This document shows positions 44,137 to 56,453 of a stretch of DNA of 64,000 nucleotides, one piece after another; the first letter of the stretch is position 1, and every line of letters begins with the position of its first letter. A model generated the notes under the pieces. The model did not search any database. It was not told the DNA's origin and was given only the letters and a program-made list of their open reading frames with translations. Source of the DNA: Rhodosorus marinus (taxonomy: Eukaryota; Rhodophyta; Stylonematophyceae; Stylonematales; Stylonemataceae); the NCBI GenBank assembly GCA_029953675.1, contig JAMWBK010000003.1:1426001-1490000 (forward strand). The letters are read 5' to 3'. The translations under genes were made by a program, and so were the position numbers.

Positions 44137-45353
44137 CACAAAGAAAGCTCAACCCTATCCTAACAAAAGCGGCCAAACTAAAAACGCCAGTCTTCATCGC
44201 CTTCGAAGACCAGATGCGAGATCCGACAATTCTTCCAACAGAACTCGTGAAGTATCTCAACCACCCCGGCAGGTGCAGCAATGAATGGTGAGATGATGTT
44301 CTATATCGTACGGCTCATCGATTCCCAAAGGTCCAGGTGAGGTCTGCCGCGATCTGTGGGCAGTTGCCCATCAGACTCATAGGTCACTGGCGAAGTGAGA
44401 GCTTGGTCGACAACAGTGGGACATCAAGAGGGAGGGACTCTGCGATCCAGGTCGTCTCCTGGAGGGCGCGGACGACGGAGATTAACCTATGGCGGTAGAT
44501 TAAATCTTGACGGCGCCGCAGTTTCAATTCGACATGATATGACATGATACTGCTCGACGTGCTCTCCACAATATAGCATGGCTCCAATGAGAAGACTTCT
44601 TTCTTAGCATTGAGGAAGCCCGTCGGGCCAGGGCAACTTTTTCACGCGATGGTACCCATCAGTTGGGATTGGGGAATCAAAATCCTCCAAAATCTGTTCC
44701 CTTAAGCTCCAAATCCGATGATAGCAGGTTCCTCCACTAGTTAGTACTGTCTTAGATACTCCAGCTCTAAACTAAATAACCTGCGGGCTTTATAAGGAGA
44801 TAAGATACTACTACCCGGTTCCCCGCTGGGCCAGGCAAGCGTCTCATCTGCAGTACCACATGGCGACAAAACTAGGACTTCTCGACGTATCCAACTACGT
44901 ATGCATCCAAGGAAATCACTGGTCTTTTCCTTTCGACCACCATAAAATTCATATTATTCATAGATCTTACTATATTTCTCCCGCGAAATTAAGGAATATT
45001 ATCTATGTTGAGAAAAATGCTATTTTAAGACAGCTAAGACGATTTATTTTTAATTATATATTCTTTGAGGAAGTTGATATGCTCTAAAACTGGAAAGAGT
45101 CCGCTCTAGACCCGTACGGGTTAGGTAGGGTTCAGAATCGGCAGGTGTCTTTGGTGAGAGTGGAGTGCAGGCTGTGTTGGTGGACCTGCAGCGTGGATGA
45201 TATAGAATGCAAGCATATGTTCTGAGTGTAAAGGTATGATATGTTGAAGCTTTCATCTCTTGTTGCCGTAACAATGTTCTCATTGGTTGTTGTTTTTTTC
45301 CTGTTCCTTCTTCCCTTTTTTTTGTCGTGGTTTGAAGGGTCTGTATCTGAGGA
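44137..45353. other. Divergent intergenic region, TatD / RAD9
   Basis: About 1.2 kb between divergent starts. It contains the unused targeting-like frame next to TatD and otherwise nothing I can call. Confidence 0.5.
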
Positions 45354-46806
45354 ATGGGGAGGCCGGTAGGAGTTGAAGCTTCAGAGAGGGCTTTCACCAG
45401 CGTTTTGACTGGCCTAGCCCCTTTAAGAGCTTTCTTCAGAGTAGTCTGGTGCGGATCAAAGATCGGCGAAAGTTTGTCCTTTACAGCATCGGAGGAACAA
45501 CTTGTTGTGCGGAGCATAAACGCAACCAGATCGGTGGCGTCGGAGTTCTGCTTTTCGAAACTCTTTTTCGACGACTATGTTCTAGCAGATTCAAGAGGTA
45601 GTAAGGTTGCCACCTCCATAGCGGCGGCAAAGTTCCTGCTCCCGGCGGTTAAAAATCCAGGGTATGTACTGCCTCTGAACCGTCCTCACCGCCGAAGGCT
45701 AGTCGATTTGCTCACATCGGGCTTGTCCAACCTCCCCTCCCCCCTCACAGCCTGGTGAAGCAGCTCACGTTCTCTTTGCTAGTCAAGGACCAAGTCCTGC
45801 TGATAGAACTGCTCCTGAAGAGCGATATTTTGAAGAGATTCCATATTCCAGCCGAGGATAGTGAGATTCTCCGAGCCGTTTATAACACGGACCGGTGTAC
45901 GTGCAACGCGTCAGTCCGGCCCAGGTTCCTCTCTGACATCTTGTCAAATTTTCATGGGAAGCTAGAGGAAATCAAGTTTGCCTGCTCATCTTCTCAATTC
46001 CGGGTTTTGAGCTTTGTGGAGGTAAATGAAGGAGACGCCCACCTAAAATGCCTTGGCGGGACAGAGTGTCATTCCATTCGCTCACACAGTTTCTCAATCC
46101 TCTACTTCTTCCAAAGGACGAGGATGAGAACACAATGAACGTCCTGCTACGAACGGAGATTGCGGTGGATGTAAAAGAATTCGAGGAATACTTTTTCCCC
46201 AAAGCCGGCGTCGTCGAGCTGACTTTTAGCTTCAAGGCGTTCCGAGCCATTCTCGAACTGGCAGAAGGTTTTGATGTTCCCCTGAGAATTTTTTTTGACA
46301 AAGGGGGTCTACCAATAGTCTTCATTATCTCATATCCGGGGACCGTGAACCAGAGCTTCGAGGCGCAGTTCATCCTTGCCACGAGGCAGCACATCACGGA
46401 CTCGGCGGGAAGCAGCAGGACAGATTTACAGTCGACAGCAGAATCCGGTAGAAAGCAGAACTCCTTGGCAGAGAAGGCGTCGGCGTCAACGGCACCCGAG
46501 AGCTCCACGAGGCGTGGTAACACAAGCATCGCTTCGTTCCTAACAAGAGGTGGTGAGTTAGTTCGAAACCGAATTCTGCGAACGGATCACAGCTGCTGTT
46601 CTGTCCGAGGGCGAACGCCAGTGCTTATGCTTGAAATATCGTTTGCCATATTCGCAGATAACGATGACGGTTCTTGGAACAGGGCTGCGAACTCCAATGA
46701 AACACCAGCACATGCAGAGAAAAGTGGAATCGACGAGAGCAGAGGGGACAGGGGAGATGACGAGGACGACGATGAATTCGTTGAGGGAACACCACCCCCT
46801 GAGTAA
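45354..46806 (+). CDS. RAD9: RAD9, subunit of the 9-1-1 checkpoint clamp
   Basis: Four exons (45354-45661, 45751-46021, 46117-46552, 46658-46806) join in phase to give 387 residues, close to human RAD9A (391). RAD9 with HUS1 and RAD1 forms a PCNA-like ring loaded at damaged DNA that activates the ATR checkpoint. Seen are GLAPLRAFFRVV, LVVRSINATRSVASEFCFS, FFDDYVL, LVKQLTFSLLV, TEIAVDVKEFEEYFFP, LTFSFKAFRAILELAEG, LRIFFDKGGLPIVF and FEAQFILATRQ, the two PCNA-like domains. A disordered tail ends in EFVEGTPPPE, recalling the GTPPP close of animal RAD9, though the final conserved residues after it are missing. The last intron (46553-46657) is 105 bases and has no stop in frame, so its retention would add 35 residues. 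Confidence 0.88.
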
Positions 46807-47126
46807 TCTGGTAACTTCCCCAGTTCATCATCGCACCACTCGTGAAACATTTTTCATCACGCCATCCGCAATGGCCCTTAGGGCTGACAAGCATACCAAT
46901 TTTCGTGGCTTGAACTAGAGTGTCCATCCGTATTTATAGCTATCAACTCGGCATGTACAAGACCTTTCTAGGCAGTTTTAAAGTTCAATACTTAACGTCC
47001 TACAGGTGGTCGAAGAGGCCAATTCCGGGATGGAGTTTCTCATCTGGGCATAACAGCTGGGCAAGACCTTCCAATCACTGAGCCTGTACCATCGTATCCC
47101 CGACTGGGCGCTGTAAACGACGGCGG
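46807..47126. other. Spacer between convergent RAD9 and membrane-protein genes
   Basis: About 320 bases between two stop codons. No gene seen. Confidence 0.55.
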
Positions 47127-48069
47127 TCATCCATACCTCGGATTAGCTTTGGCCCGGCTCTGCTTGTGGTCCTTCCTTATCTGCGCGTAAACGTCTTCCA
47201 CCCGCTGCCGATAAGGCTTTGGCCTGCGGTCTTCGTCCGGGAAATAGTCATATATTACTTCGGCATTCAAAAAGTCACCCGTGGTCGTCCTGAAAAGAGT
47301 GGTCACGAATAAGATGATGTTAATTTAGAAAGTCGCCTCGAGGCAGGCGCTTTTGGAGCTCCGGGGCAACATACTCATTGAACCTCATGTAGAACTTGAA
47401 CGGTTCAGCTCCCTCCAACAACCGGACATTGATAGCCACAATACCATTCCCCTCTTGTGCAACCTCGCGAAGAATACGATGGCTCACTGAAATCGAGCTC
47501 ATGGCTAATTGGTTGGTGGTCCTTCGGTTCCTGGCGAAAATTCGCAGAAAGGACCACAATGGCTTAGTCTAGAGTCTCAGCGTAGAAGGGAGGAGCTTGA
47601 TCGCATACAAGTATGTAGAAAGGTGGATGAGCTCCACAGAATTTTTGTTCACGTAGTTCAGCCCGGCCAGCATCTTCGTCTTCCGCGAGCGTAGTGTCAT
47701 CAAGGGAAACACTGTGGTTATGCCCACAAACGCGCAAACGTACTGCGTTATCATACTCCCAACTGTCTCGATGGGGACATCCACGAAGACATTGTAATAA
47801 GCACCGCCAAGCGCAAAGCACGAAAACTGAGTGAGAAGGGCCCCGGGCCCGAATCGCTCTAACCACTTCAGGCCACTCCGAAAAACAGTAATGCGTTCTT
47901 CTCCCTCTTTATTATCAAAGATCCCAGTGACGGGCAATGACGTCTCAGTCTTCTGGCCTTTCTGATCTTTGGCGCAGGCCACACCAGACTTGAAAGTCCG
48001 ACCTCCACGAAGCCACCGTCGATGAGGCGATCCAGAAGTTTTCAAAGCGTGGCTCCATCGTTGCAGCAT
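47127..48069 (-). CDS. Probable mitochondrial two-span membrane protein
   Basis: Three exons (48069-47609, 47530-47375, 47289-47127) join in phase to give 259 residues. The N-terminus (MLQRWSHALKTSGSPHRRWL) is basic without acidic residues, typical of a mitochondrial presequence. Two hydrophobic segments follow (FGPGALLTQFSCFALGGAYY and SMITQYVCAFVGITTVFPLM), then a soluble part with VELIHLSTYL, SISVSHRILREV and a charged end. The two-span hairpin followed by a small beta-rich domain recalls the TMEM70/TMEM186/TMEM223 family of respiratory-complex assembly factors. This is a resemblance of layout, not a proven match. If the second intron is kept, the protein ends early with LPRGDFLN; when spliced it reads TTTGDFLNAEV. 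Confidence 0.62.
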
Positions 48070-50171
48070 TGTTGTTCTGCACTAATCAGGCAAGCATCTC
48101 TCCTTCCCAGTCCGTGATTGAAGTCCGCTCCACCTACCCACGACGACCAGCTGAGCAAAATTGCACCATCTCGCCGTCGCCAATGAACAGGTCCGAACGA
48201 ACCTAAGACGTGAACAGCAGTGTCAAATGAAGGACGCATTTCTCAGTCGACAACGAGTCACGTCCATATGGGTTTGTGACCATGAGAGCGATCAGCTTGG
48301 TCAAAGCCTCTCTATCCGGTCCTTAACGATTCCTTCGACTAGGGTTTGTACCAGATGACGTTGCTCGGCACAGCTTCTGATCCACCGGAAGGAGAGGCGA
48401 AAAAAGGGATGACAGCCTGTCTTTTCCTCCCTCCTTGCAATACATTTTTGATAAAAACTCGAAAGCCATATTCATGTGAGTTGAGCAATGGGCAAGGATC
48501 TATCTGTTAGGAGTATTAATTCTTCTTGATGAACAATTTTCGTCCAGTTTCTATCGACAGCTTCTCTCAATATCCCCTCGAGCTAAAAGCCTCGAGAGGT
48601 TCATGTATTATAAAATAAAAACGCCATCCTTCCAGATCGACTAAAAATAACCACATTTGGGTCTATTACTTCCGTATCTGAAAATCTGTTCATTTTGGGA
48701 CGATTTTTGGTAGCTACCGAAACACGAGATCAGTGCTCCAGTCTAGAGTGGATCAATTATAATTTTATAAACAGAAGCATTTCAAACACAAATATTCTTT
48801 TTTTAGGAGACCTCCCTAGCCCAAATGATTGGACGTCCGGGATACGGTTTATACAATTCTGATATCCTTCCCATCAATTACGAATAAGAAATTTCCAAAA
48901 TTTCTATATCGAGAGAACTGGGGGAGGATTCAAACCTGGCATTTCCATTGCAGTCTGAGGTACCATCGTCAAGTTAAAGGAGATAACTTCGACGCAAAAA
49001 ACAAAAAAAGGGGGGGGGGGCGGAAGGGAGGAAAAACCGACAGCACAAACGATTCTTGATCCTTTTTTTTTCTAATTCAATGAGCATAGTCAACCCTGAA
49101 GCGCCGTTTCAAGGATCAAATAAAGTATCTCTGTGATTCGTCATGGGATATCTTGTATGAAAGAAAAAGTTTTGTTCGGCATCTTAAGTGGATATCTGTG
49201 ATTCGTCAAGTACAGATACCTGTATAAGGAAGCTAAAATCCAAATGAAAAATATAAGCATAGAATTTCGTCCTGTTTATATTTAGTACGTTAATATGCCA
49301 TGACGGAGATGACTATGTACAGTTAATAATTATTTCTTATATTTATGGAAGAGTAGGTGTGGGAAAAGTTCACGCTTTAGCTTAGAAACTATTATTAAAG
49401 CATGTTTATCGTGATGTGCATTTCCAAACACTCATTCCGCCGAATTTGACTCTATATTTGGGAGGGGGAGGGTTGGGGAGAGGGCGGAGATGTTTGAAGA
49501 AATTAATGGAGGCAGCCAGAGCAACTCGATCTTCTCCTACTCTCCGAGCGAACCTGGGAAGAAGGTTATAGGACGTATGGGGAAACCCTAACCGCGCGAC
49601 GCTAGGAGAAGAACGTGACTAGCCCTCTTACGGCTCTTCTAAGAAACGAAAGTTCTTTAACTTGTTCTTCCAGAAACTAGGAAGGAGGCTTGTTATCGTC
49701 CGAACCGCGGCTATCAGCCGATCAACCAACAAATTCACCCATCCCCTTCTCGCAACAATCTGCTCCGCCCGACACCGTTTCCAATCAAAACGTTACGCTA
49801 TTAGCTGTACAAGATATTGAAAGCCCTTATACCTTTAATATTTTATAGTATTTCAAGTAATGAGGAGTTGAGGAGAGGGGGGGGTCTGCAAATGTCGAAG
49901 TCCTGACCTAAGGGGTTCTTCCCGAGAGATAGGAAAAAACAAGTCAACTGAAAATTGAAGGGGTTTTTAGATGATAGATGCAGGTGTAGTGGAGAGAGGA
50001 GATCTGGCTCTAGGAGGAGAGGTTTGGGTTGTGCGGGCGGAGGGTGTTGAGTGGAGTTGTAGGCTTGATTCTTTTTGTCTGTGTTTTTTTGAGCAGCTAA
50101 ACTCGGGTTGATCTAATTTCGAGAGAGGTTTCCTTTGTTTGCGGGTTTCGGCTGACAAGTTTGAATTTGCC
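48070..50171. other. Intergenic region
   Basis: About 2.1 kb between divergent starts. It has AT-rich stretches, a run of ten G (49010-49020), a tRNA-like motif (48920-48990) and a G-rich block just upstream of the dehydrogenase. No protein gene seen. Confidence 0.5.
48920..48990 (-). other. tRNA-like element, second copy type
   Basis: On the minus strand GGTTTGAATCC (48926-48936) is one change from the Pol III B box, with an A-box-like ACTTGACGATGGTACC about 45 bases upstream. Pairing does not give a functional tRNA. With the element at 22870-22937 it may belong to a tRNA-derived repeat family. Confidence 0.35.
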
Positions 50172-51539
50172 ATGACGATGGCGTTTACGGTCTCCGTTGT
50201 GGTTGAAGGGAGGTTTGTTGGCGGTGGCTCCTGCAAGCATGGCGGGGCTCGCAGATCTAGAGGGACGCGGTTCGGGTTGCGGATGCAGGAGACTAAAGTT
50301 GAGGGTGCCAAAACCGTAGAAGTTCCGACATCTAAGAAATTGGGTGTCGGGATTATTGGAGCCGGCAGAATTGGACAGGTTCACGCTGAGAACATCAACT
50401 TGAAGGTGAAGAATGCAAAGTTGGTGGGCATATCATCTGGAACGAAAAAGCTGGCGGAAGTCTGCTCCCTCGAAAATTCTTGCACGCCGTACTACGATTA
50501 TCATGAGATGCTTGAGGTAAGCAATGAAACCGGAGACTCACGACGTAACCCGCCGAAAATATTACTAGTCTAGAATATAGAGTTTTCGCTAGTACAACCA
50601 GAGCCGACAATCGGCATCTTTTTCCCATCTTGCTTACTGTGTTTGCTTGGTGCCTGCGTGTTTCTCGCCGTCAAGAACCCGGAACTCGACGCAGTCTGCA
50701 TCTGTTCCGCATCGAACCAGCATACCGACCAGATCATCGCTGCAGCGGAGGCAGGAAAGCATATTTTCTGTGAGAAGCCTATCGATACTGACTTGGCCGT
50801 AATCGATGAGGCGCTCAAGGCCGTAAAGAAAGCCGGTGTGAAGTTGCAGGTCGGGTTCAATCGACGTTTCGACTGCAACTACTCGCGAGTTCGACAGGCC
50901 GTGGTCGCGGGAGAGATAGGCACCCCACAGATATTCCACATCACCAGCCGGGACCCGTCGCCACCACCGATTGAGTACGTGAAGAATTCGGGAGGGATCT
51001 GGTTGGACTGCTCTATTCACGATTTTGACATGGCGCGTTTCCTTGTCGGAGACGACGTCGAGGAAGTGTATGCTCTGGGGGCTGTCAATATTGACAAACA
51101 AATTGAAGAGTATGGTGACATTGATACCTCTGTCATCTCGCTCAAATTCAAGAACGGCGTGATCGGGACAATTGACAACTCAAGGAGGGCCGTGTACGGA
51201 TACGATCAACGTTGTGAAGTATTTGGATCGAGGGGCTCAGTGTCTATTAACAACAACTATCCGAACTCAGCAGTCGTCTCCACTGCTGAAAAGATCCAGC
51301 GCGATCTGCCGCTGCACTTCTTCATGGATCGCTATACTGAGTCTTTTGTCACGGAGATTCGTGACTTCGTGGATTGTGTTGTTGAAGACAAGAATGTACC
51401 TGTGACTGGATGGGACGGACGTGCGCCAGTAGTCATTGCTATAGCAGCTAAAAAGTCCTACCATGAGGGACGACCGATCAAGTTGAGTGAGGTTGATTTG
51501 CCGATTCCCGAAGAGTTGGAAGGCTGGGACGGCCAGTAA
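50172..51539 (+). CDS. Inositol 2-dehydrogenase-like oxidoreductase (Gfo/Idh/MocA)
   Basis: Two exons (50172-50516, 50676-51539) join in phase to give 402 residues. The NAD-binding fold starts at about residue 55 (GVGIIGAGRIGQVHAENI), with CICSASNQHTDQ, the catalytic-lysine motif FCEKPI, GFNRRFDCNY, and SGGIWLDCSIHDFDMARFL with the Asp/His pair of this family. The closest functional type I recognise is inositol 2-dehydrogenase (IolG: myo-inositol to scyllo-inosose), but related sugar dehydrogenases share these motifs, so the substrate is unproven. The 50-residue N-terminal extension (MTMAFTVSVVVEG, then RRSRGTRFGLRM) is rich in Gly/Arg and has Phe close to the start, as in red algal plastid transit peptides. 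Plastid location is an inference. Confidence 0.88.
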
Positions 51540-52216
51540 AATCATCTACTGGAGACCTGGTTGACAACTGCAATCGGAGAAGGCACCATGCGCTGCGGGC
51601 CGGCACACACAACGGCGCTTTGCTAAGAACGATCCTCAGAGGAGTGTAGAGTAAAATCCAACCCAAAGCTTTTAAGTAAAGACGATACTCTGTGCAATGC
51701 TGGCACGCTCCGTTGTAGTCTCCCCAAAATCCTCGCCCTGTCGAACTTTTAAGTACCGGCACTTGCACTGAGGGGTTTTCACTGAAAATTGATTTCCGTC
51801 GTAAAGGAGGATTGGCACAACTTGAGCTCTCGCGTCAGAGGCATGCTGGAATAGTCAAAACTTGACGTGTCGAACGTACAGAGCATCCTAGCAATAGTAA
51901 AAGATGGCTTGCACTGCAGTTCGCACTGTCTTCCGGCACATATGCGGCTCGACGGGAGTAGCACGCAACGTGCAAAAACCGTTCAGTTTTCGCTTAGTGA
52001 TTCGGCTTGAAGGACAAAGGTCAAAACTCGACGAATCCTGTACTAGCTCCCCTGTTCTATAGCATCTATTTGGTCCCGGGTTTCTAAGTGAGCTTCACTT
52101 GGTAATGGCTAACTACGAGTGGGGCGCCATGGCGCTATAGACCCGGTACATATGCACTGCATGGCCAACTGCTCTGAAGCCATGCAATCCCACGTCGTAT
52201 GAAATACTGGCATGGG

Positions 52217-52265
52217 CAGGACCAGAACCTCAATGAAGTTCTACAACAATGAAGTTCTGGTCCTG
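52217..52265. repeat. 12-bp inverted repeat with internal direct repeat
   Basis: CAGGACCAGAAC (52217-52228) and its exact reverse complement (52254-52265) enclose 25 bases, in which AATGAAGTTCT begins a repeat that recurs into the right arm. Confidence 0.75.
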
Positions 52266-52871
52266 AACAATGGATCTGAGGATCCACAGTCAATTTATTC
52301 AGAGCCCATCTGGGATCCGCGAGGAGCATCCTCAAACATTTCCGATTCATTTACCCAGGGATACGTTAAAATGTCCGGAAATCACAAGGCCAATTGCTGA
52401 TGACCACCTCACCAAAAGGTCCCGAATGGTGTCAAGATTTTTACTTCGTGCAGTACTTCAATAAAAACAAAAAGATTTATAAGACTTTCAGGCTGCGGGA
52501 TGGCGGAATAGAAAAATTATTCGAAAGGGGCGGCGCTCCACGGAAATCCAAATCTCACTTCCTCGCCAGATTTCGATGCTTTAGGGTTTTGAGACTCCAG
52601 AAACCACCATAAAATGAGCAAATTCAAACCAATTACATTGCCCTAAATAACGAAACGAAAACGACTTTTGGAATATATAACCAATCAAAACTTGGATCGA
52701 AACCATTCTTGAACGTACTCGATTTGATACCAATCAAAACGTCGGGTTCCGGCGGAGCCCCCTTCTCCGTTAGGGGGGGGAAATGAGAGATCCACCACTG
52801 CGACATCAACAAACAATCACCCGGTCGAAAAACATTGTTCCTCAAGAATATCTTCATTTATATTTCCACAA

Positions 52872-52908
52872 TCTCACAAATCAAACAACTGTTGTTTGAT
52901 TTGTGAGA
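52872..52908. repeat. Perfect 18-bp palindrome with one-base centre
   Basis: Arms 52872-52889 and 52891-52908 are exact reverse complements around a single T; the left arm starts TCTCACAAATCAAACAAC. As DNA it can form a cruciform. It lies in empty AT-rich sequence. Confidence 0.85.
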
Positions 52909-54111
52909 ACTGAGGATGGGGTGGCTTGGAGGGGTTGGGGGGGGGGGCGGGAAGAAATCTTATGAGCGAGTTTAAAGGGTGCTTAAACTCCTTCATCGAC
53001 ACAAATCCGAAGGATTTTAAAACAAGTCAAAATCTCTTTTGAGGAGTCCATCGTTCCCACGAAGTGGACGGATATTTACATATTCTCTATATGAAATTTA
53101 CAAGCAATAGATTTTAGCAGATACATCTATCTCATTGTCAATCGTAGAATTCTAATTCCTCTTAGTAATCGCTTTCTCTCCCCCCCCCCCCATCCCTTTT
53201 TCCTCCTCGGCGAAACCCGGCCCTTTGATACCTGTCCCGTTTTTCATGACTATCTTCGAAGTCGACGAATTCTAAGGGTCCAAGTATGTTCGATAGGAGC
53301 ACAATATTGATGTTTTCGTGGTTGTCAGGGACGGGGGATATTATCTTCATGTTAAGTGTGGTGGACAGATTCCTTTACCCCCCTGCCAATAGTTTTCCCC
53401 TTTTTGACTTGTGAAAGTGTCCATTTGCTTTTTGTTGTTTTTTTTACTTTGTATCCAAACGCCATTTCATACCAATTTTTTTAAACAAGGTGATTCTCAG
53501 GATCGTTTGAAAGGCACTCGAAAACAAAAAAAAGGATCATGGAAAAAAAATTGGTTTTGAAGGGAGAAAATCATAGGGGTGGGAGGAGAAAGAAGGGGGT
53601 GGGTGGGGGCAAAGCTCCACCAAAAAAAATCTTATGAATGAGATCCGTTTGTTCAAAATGGGCTCTGAGAGACGTCTTCTCAGCAAATTTTTTATACTCG
53701 GAATTTTTTGGTCGGCATCGAATGGGGGGGATGGACGCTATGGCATTTTGTTTTTCTTTGATGGGGGGTTTTTTACAAGGGCTTGTTGAACTTGGATGTC
53801 TGTGAGGAGTGTTTGGATTAGGGCTTTGAGTAGGGTTTTTGGGGAAAGCGGGGGTGAATAGATTGTTTGTTTTCATTAGGATTGTATTGGGGATGTATTG
53901 TGGTGGTGATATTGTGAGGGAATAATTGGGGATGTTAAAGGTAGGAAAGTAGAAGAATTAGTTTGGTAGGAGGCTGGAGGAAGGGACGGAAAGAGTGAAG
54001 TGTGATTGGAACGTGGGATTGTTGAGAGTGGTGGTGGTTGTGGTGGTGAAAGGAAGGGGGCGAGGTCTAGTTTTGTTGTGGTATGGGTATGTCGGATTTG
54101 ATAGTGTCGTG

Positions 54112-54618
54112 ATGGAGCGAGTTGACGAAGTGCGGTCGGGAGGGCGCCAGATGTGGAATGATGTGAGCGGATTTGGAGGAAGTAGTGGCCAGTTGAGGGA
54201 ATGGAAACGTCGGGAAATGCGAAAGAGTGCATGGGCTGATGATGAGCACGAGCGGTTCGTTGCTGCTTTGAAGCGATATGGAAGGGACTGGAAGGCAATT
54301 GAGAGCTCAGTTGGGACTCGCACGGCAGTGCAGATTAGGTCCCATGCGCAGAAATACTTTATCAAGCTAAGGCGCCATAACATTTCAGAGTTCGACGCAT
54401 TGCCACCACCAAGGAAGAAGCGGAGTCGTGAGAAGGACGCCTCGTTCAGCTACGAGGATGGCGTTCATTCCTCAAGCCCCGAACTTCCCTATAATAATAA
54501 TATTATTCCCGGATCCCCAGAACAGCCGAAGCACGAAACTACGCTCACTGCGAGGGACTATGCTTGCGTCGACGCGTTGACTCTTCTAGTCTGTGCGGCC
54601 GATCGAATCAATGCATAA
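54112..54618 (+). CDS. SHAQKYF-type single-MYB transcription factor
   Basis: A single exon of 168 residues from the ATG at 54112. The MYB repeat has W ADDEHERFVAALKRYGRDW, KAIESSVGTRTAVQ and IRSHAQKYFIKL, the SHAQKYF signature of the REVEILLE/LHY/CCA1 class, in which the third Trp is replaced. Directly after it, DALPPPRKKRSREK resembles the Pro/Arg/Lys block that follows the repeat in the RVE group and may serve as nuclear signal. The rest is short and Ser/Pro-rich. In plants such factors bind the evening element and drive clock-controlled genes. A clock role here is only an analogy. The frame is open further upstream, but the ATG chosen is the first one close to the domain. Confidence 0.87.
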   Translation: MERVDEVRSGGRQMWNDVSGFGGSSGQLREWKRREMRKSAWADDEHERFVAALKRYGRDWKAIESSVGTRTAVQIRSHAQKYFIKLRRHNISEFDALPPPRKKRSREKDASFSYEDGVHSSSPELPYNNNIIPGSPEQPKHETTLTARDYACVDALTLLVCAADRINA

Positions 54619-56453
54619 CTTTGCTCCTTTGGCCAGGTTTTGTTTTTCACCGAATCTTGCTCGACAGGTAAATTTAAGCAGAGTTCAACACCTTAATAAA
54701 TAATAAACGAGTCGTTTTCGTTTTGTTTTCAACGTTTTGAGTTTGGAGCTCCACAGACATCCGTCGAAAAATAGTCTCATCGCACTTCACGCAAGTCGAG
54801 GCCCTGGACTCTGCACAAAAATGTCGCCGTAGCTGCGCAAAAGATGCAATACAAGAATCGCTTACTGGTACTGTCCCTGTTTCGTTCCCGCGTACTGAAT
54901 GAAGAACGAATTTGCAAAACCATTCCGGAGCGGGACTAGTCGAACAATTCACCCGCCCAGTACTCAAGCCGCTCCTTTGCTTGGCACGCTTGCGTCGAGC
55001 AGAAGAATTTAATTCCTCTTCTCCGATGAGTGTAGACGCGTCGATCCTAATCTTTTCGGTAGTATGTACACATTCAGAAATCGATTCGAGTCATCCAAAG
55101 ACTTCAACTAAGCGCGAGGCCTCCCATTAGCAGCAAAACCTTGACTATCCCCGTGAGCGAGCCCATTCCGAAACTCAAGGGTTAAGATGCTAGGGGACTG
55201 GCAACTAAATTTCTTTTCTAGAGCAGAGCTCAGCGTGCGGATGCTCACCCGAGTGGAGTTCATTGATTGATCATAAACGCCCTGGAAGACTCCCGAGGAG
55301 GATCACTAGCCCCATGACCAGAAACTATTCAATTGGTTCCTTACCTGCAAGGCTGTTTGGAAGCTTTGACGGCAATCAAGACCAGAAAACGAAATGGATA
55401 AAACAGGATCTAGCCGGATAGAGCAACAGAGCTTTCGCTCGATCTCGACAGTATGCGATGCGCTCGTGTGCATGCTGCGGAGGCGCGATACGTCATCCAA
55501 AACCAGAGGGAAAACAATATTTAGCAATAAATCGTCGATCCCATCGAGCTGGGGTTTGAGCCTACACCGATATCCAGAGCTGTACTGAGGCCCATAGGGC
55601 GTTTCTCATCGCCCACGATCGCTCGTTAACGAAGAGATCCGTCAAGCAGGACGTTAATCCACTTTCATGGGGTTAGACTTCGACTGGGTCCACGTCCGAT
55701 GTCGTAGATCGCGCTATTCTCCTCGTATTACTGGAGCTCTTTGGGAGGGGGACTAACCTGTTCCTTAGAGAGGGTCTTTAAATGTAGCTGGGTCTCAGCT
55801 ACGACCACGCGTCTAGAGACCCGTTTGCTGATATTTTCGGTTTCTGAGTCTACCTCGGGACAGCAAGCCCCTTCCCAATTCTGTGCTCCACTCCTGTGGG
55901 ATCGAGACGGCTCCTCAAAGAAGAGGTAGTCTGAGGCGTCGAAAGCGCCACCTAATGACGAGATATGCGCAAGTCCCTTGTTAGCACCAATCCCGCGAAC
56001 AAAACCGTCATTTCCAATTCCCACCCTTAAAAAGAAATCATTGAAACCCTTGAAAATTTATGGCGTTAGTCTGGTGCTGTGAAACTTCGCCGTGAAGATT
56101 GTGTTCAACGTGATCGCTGGATCGCAGCTAAAGCACTCCAGCTCGGAAAACCAGAAGCAAAGACGTGTACTATGACCTCCAAAGCCCAACGGGGTACCTC
56201 GTCCTGAGGTATCTCTCTAGTCACCATACTACAACGCGCAGACCGAGACAATGGACTGATAGAGGCTAAGTGACGAGTATACGTTCGCCCAGAACGACAT
56301 GCGCTCACGAGGACCCCAACATCGGACGCTCAGAAGCCGATACTAAGAATGCCGAAAAAGGGATTAAAGCAATTGGAAAACGCCACTTTGCTCACTTCGA
56401 TCCGAAGAAAAAGTGAGATCCAACTCAAAAATTTTTGTCGGCCAGTTTCAGTT

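Larger units (their letters stand above)
51540..54111. other. Intergenic region with long palindromes
   Basis: About 2.6 kb. Two inverted repeats (52217-52265 and 52872-52908), G- and C-runs (52938-52949, 53171-53181) and T-runs. Small frames without domains; no gene called. Confidence 0.5.

Noticed and set aside
44093-44281. A mitochondrial-presequence-like frame just upstream of TatD
   Set aside because: It is out of frame with TatD, and I could not find a GT-AG pair that joins the two in phase.
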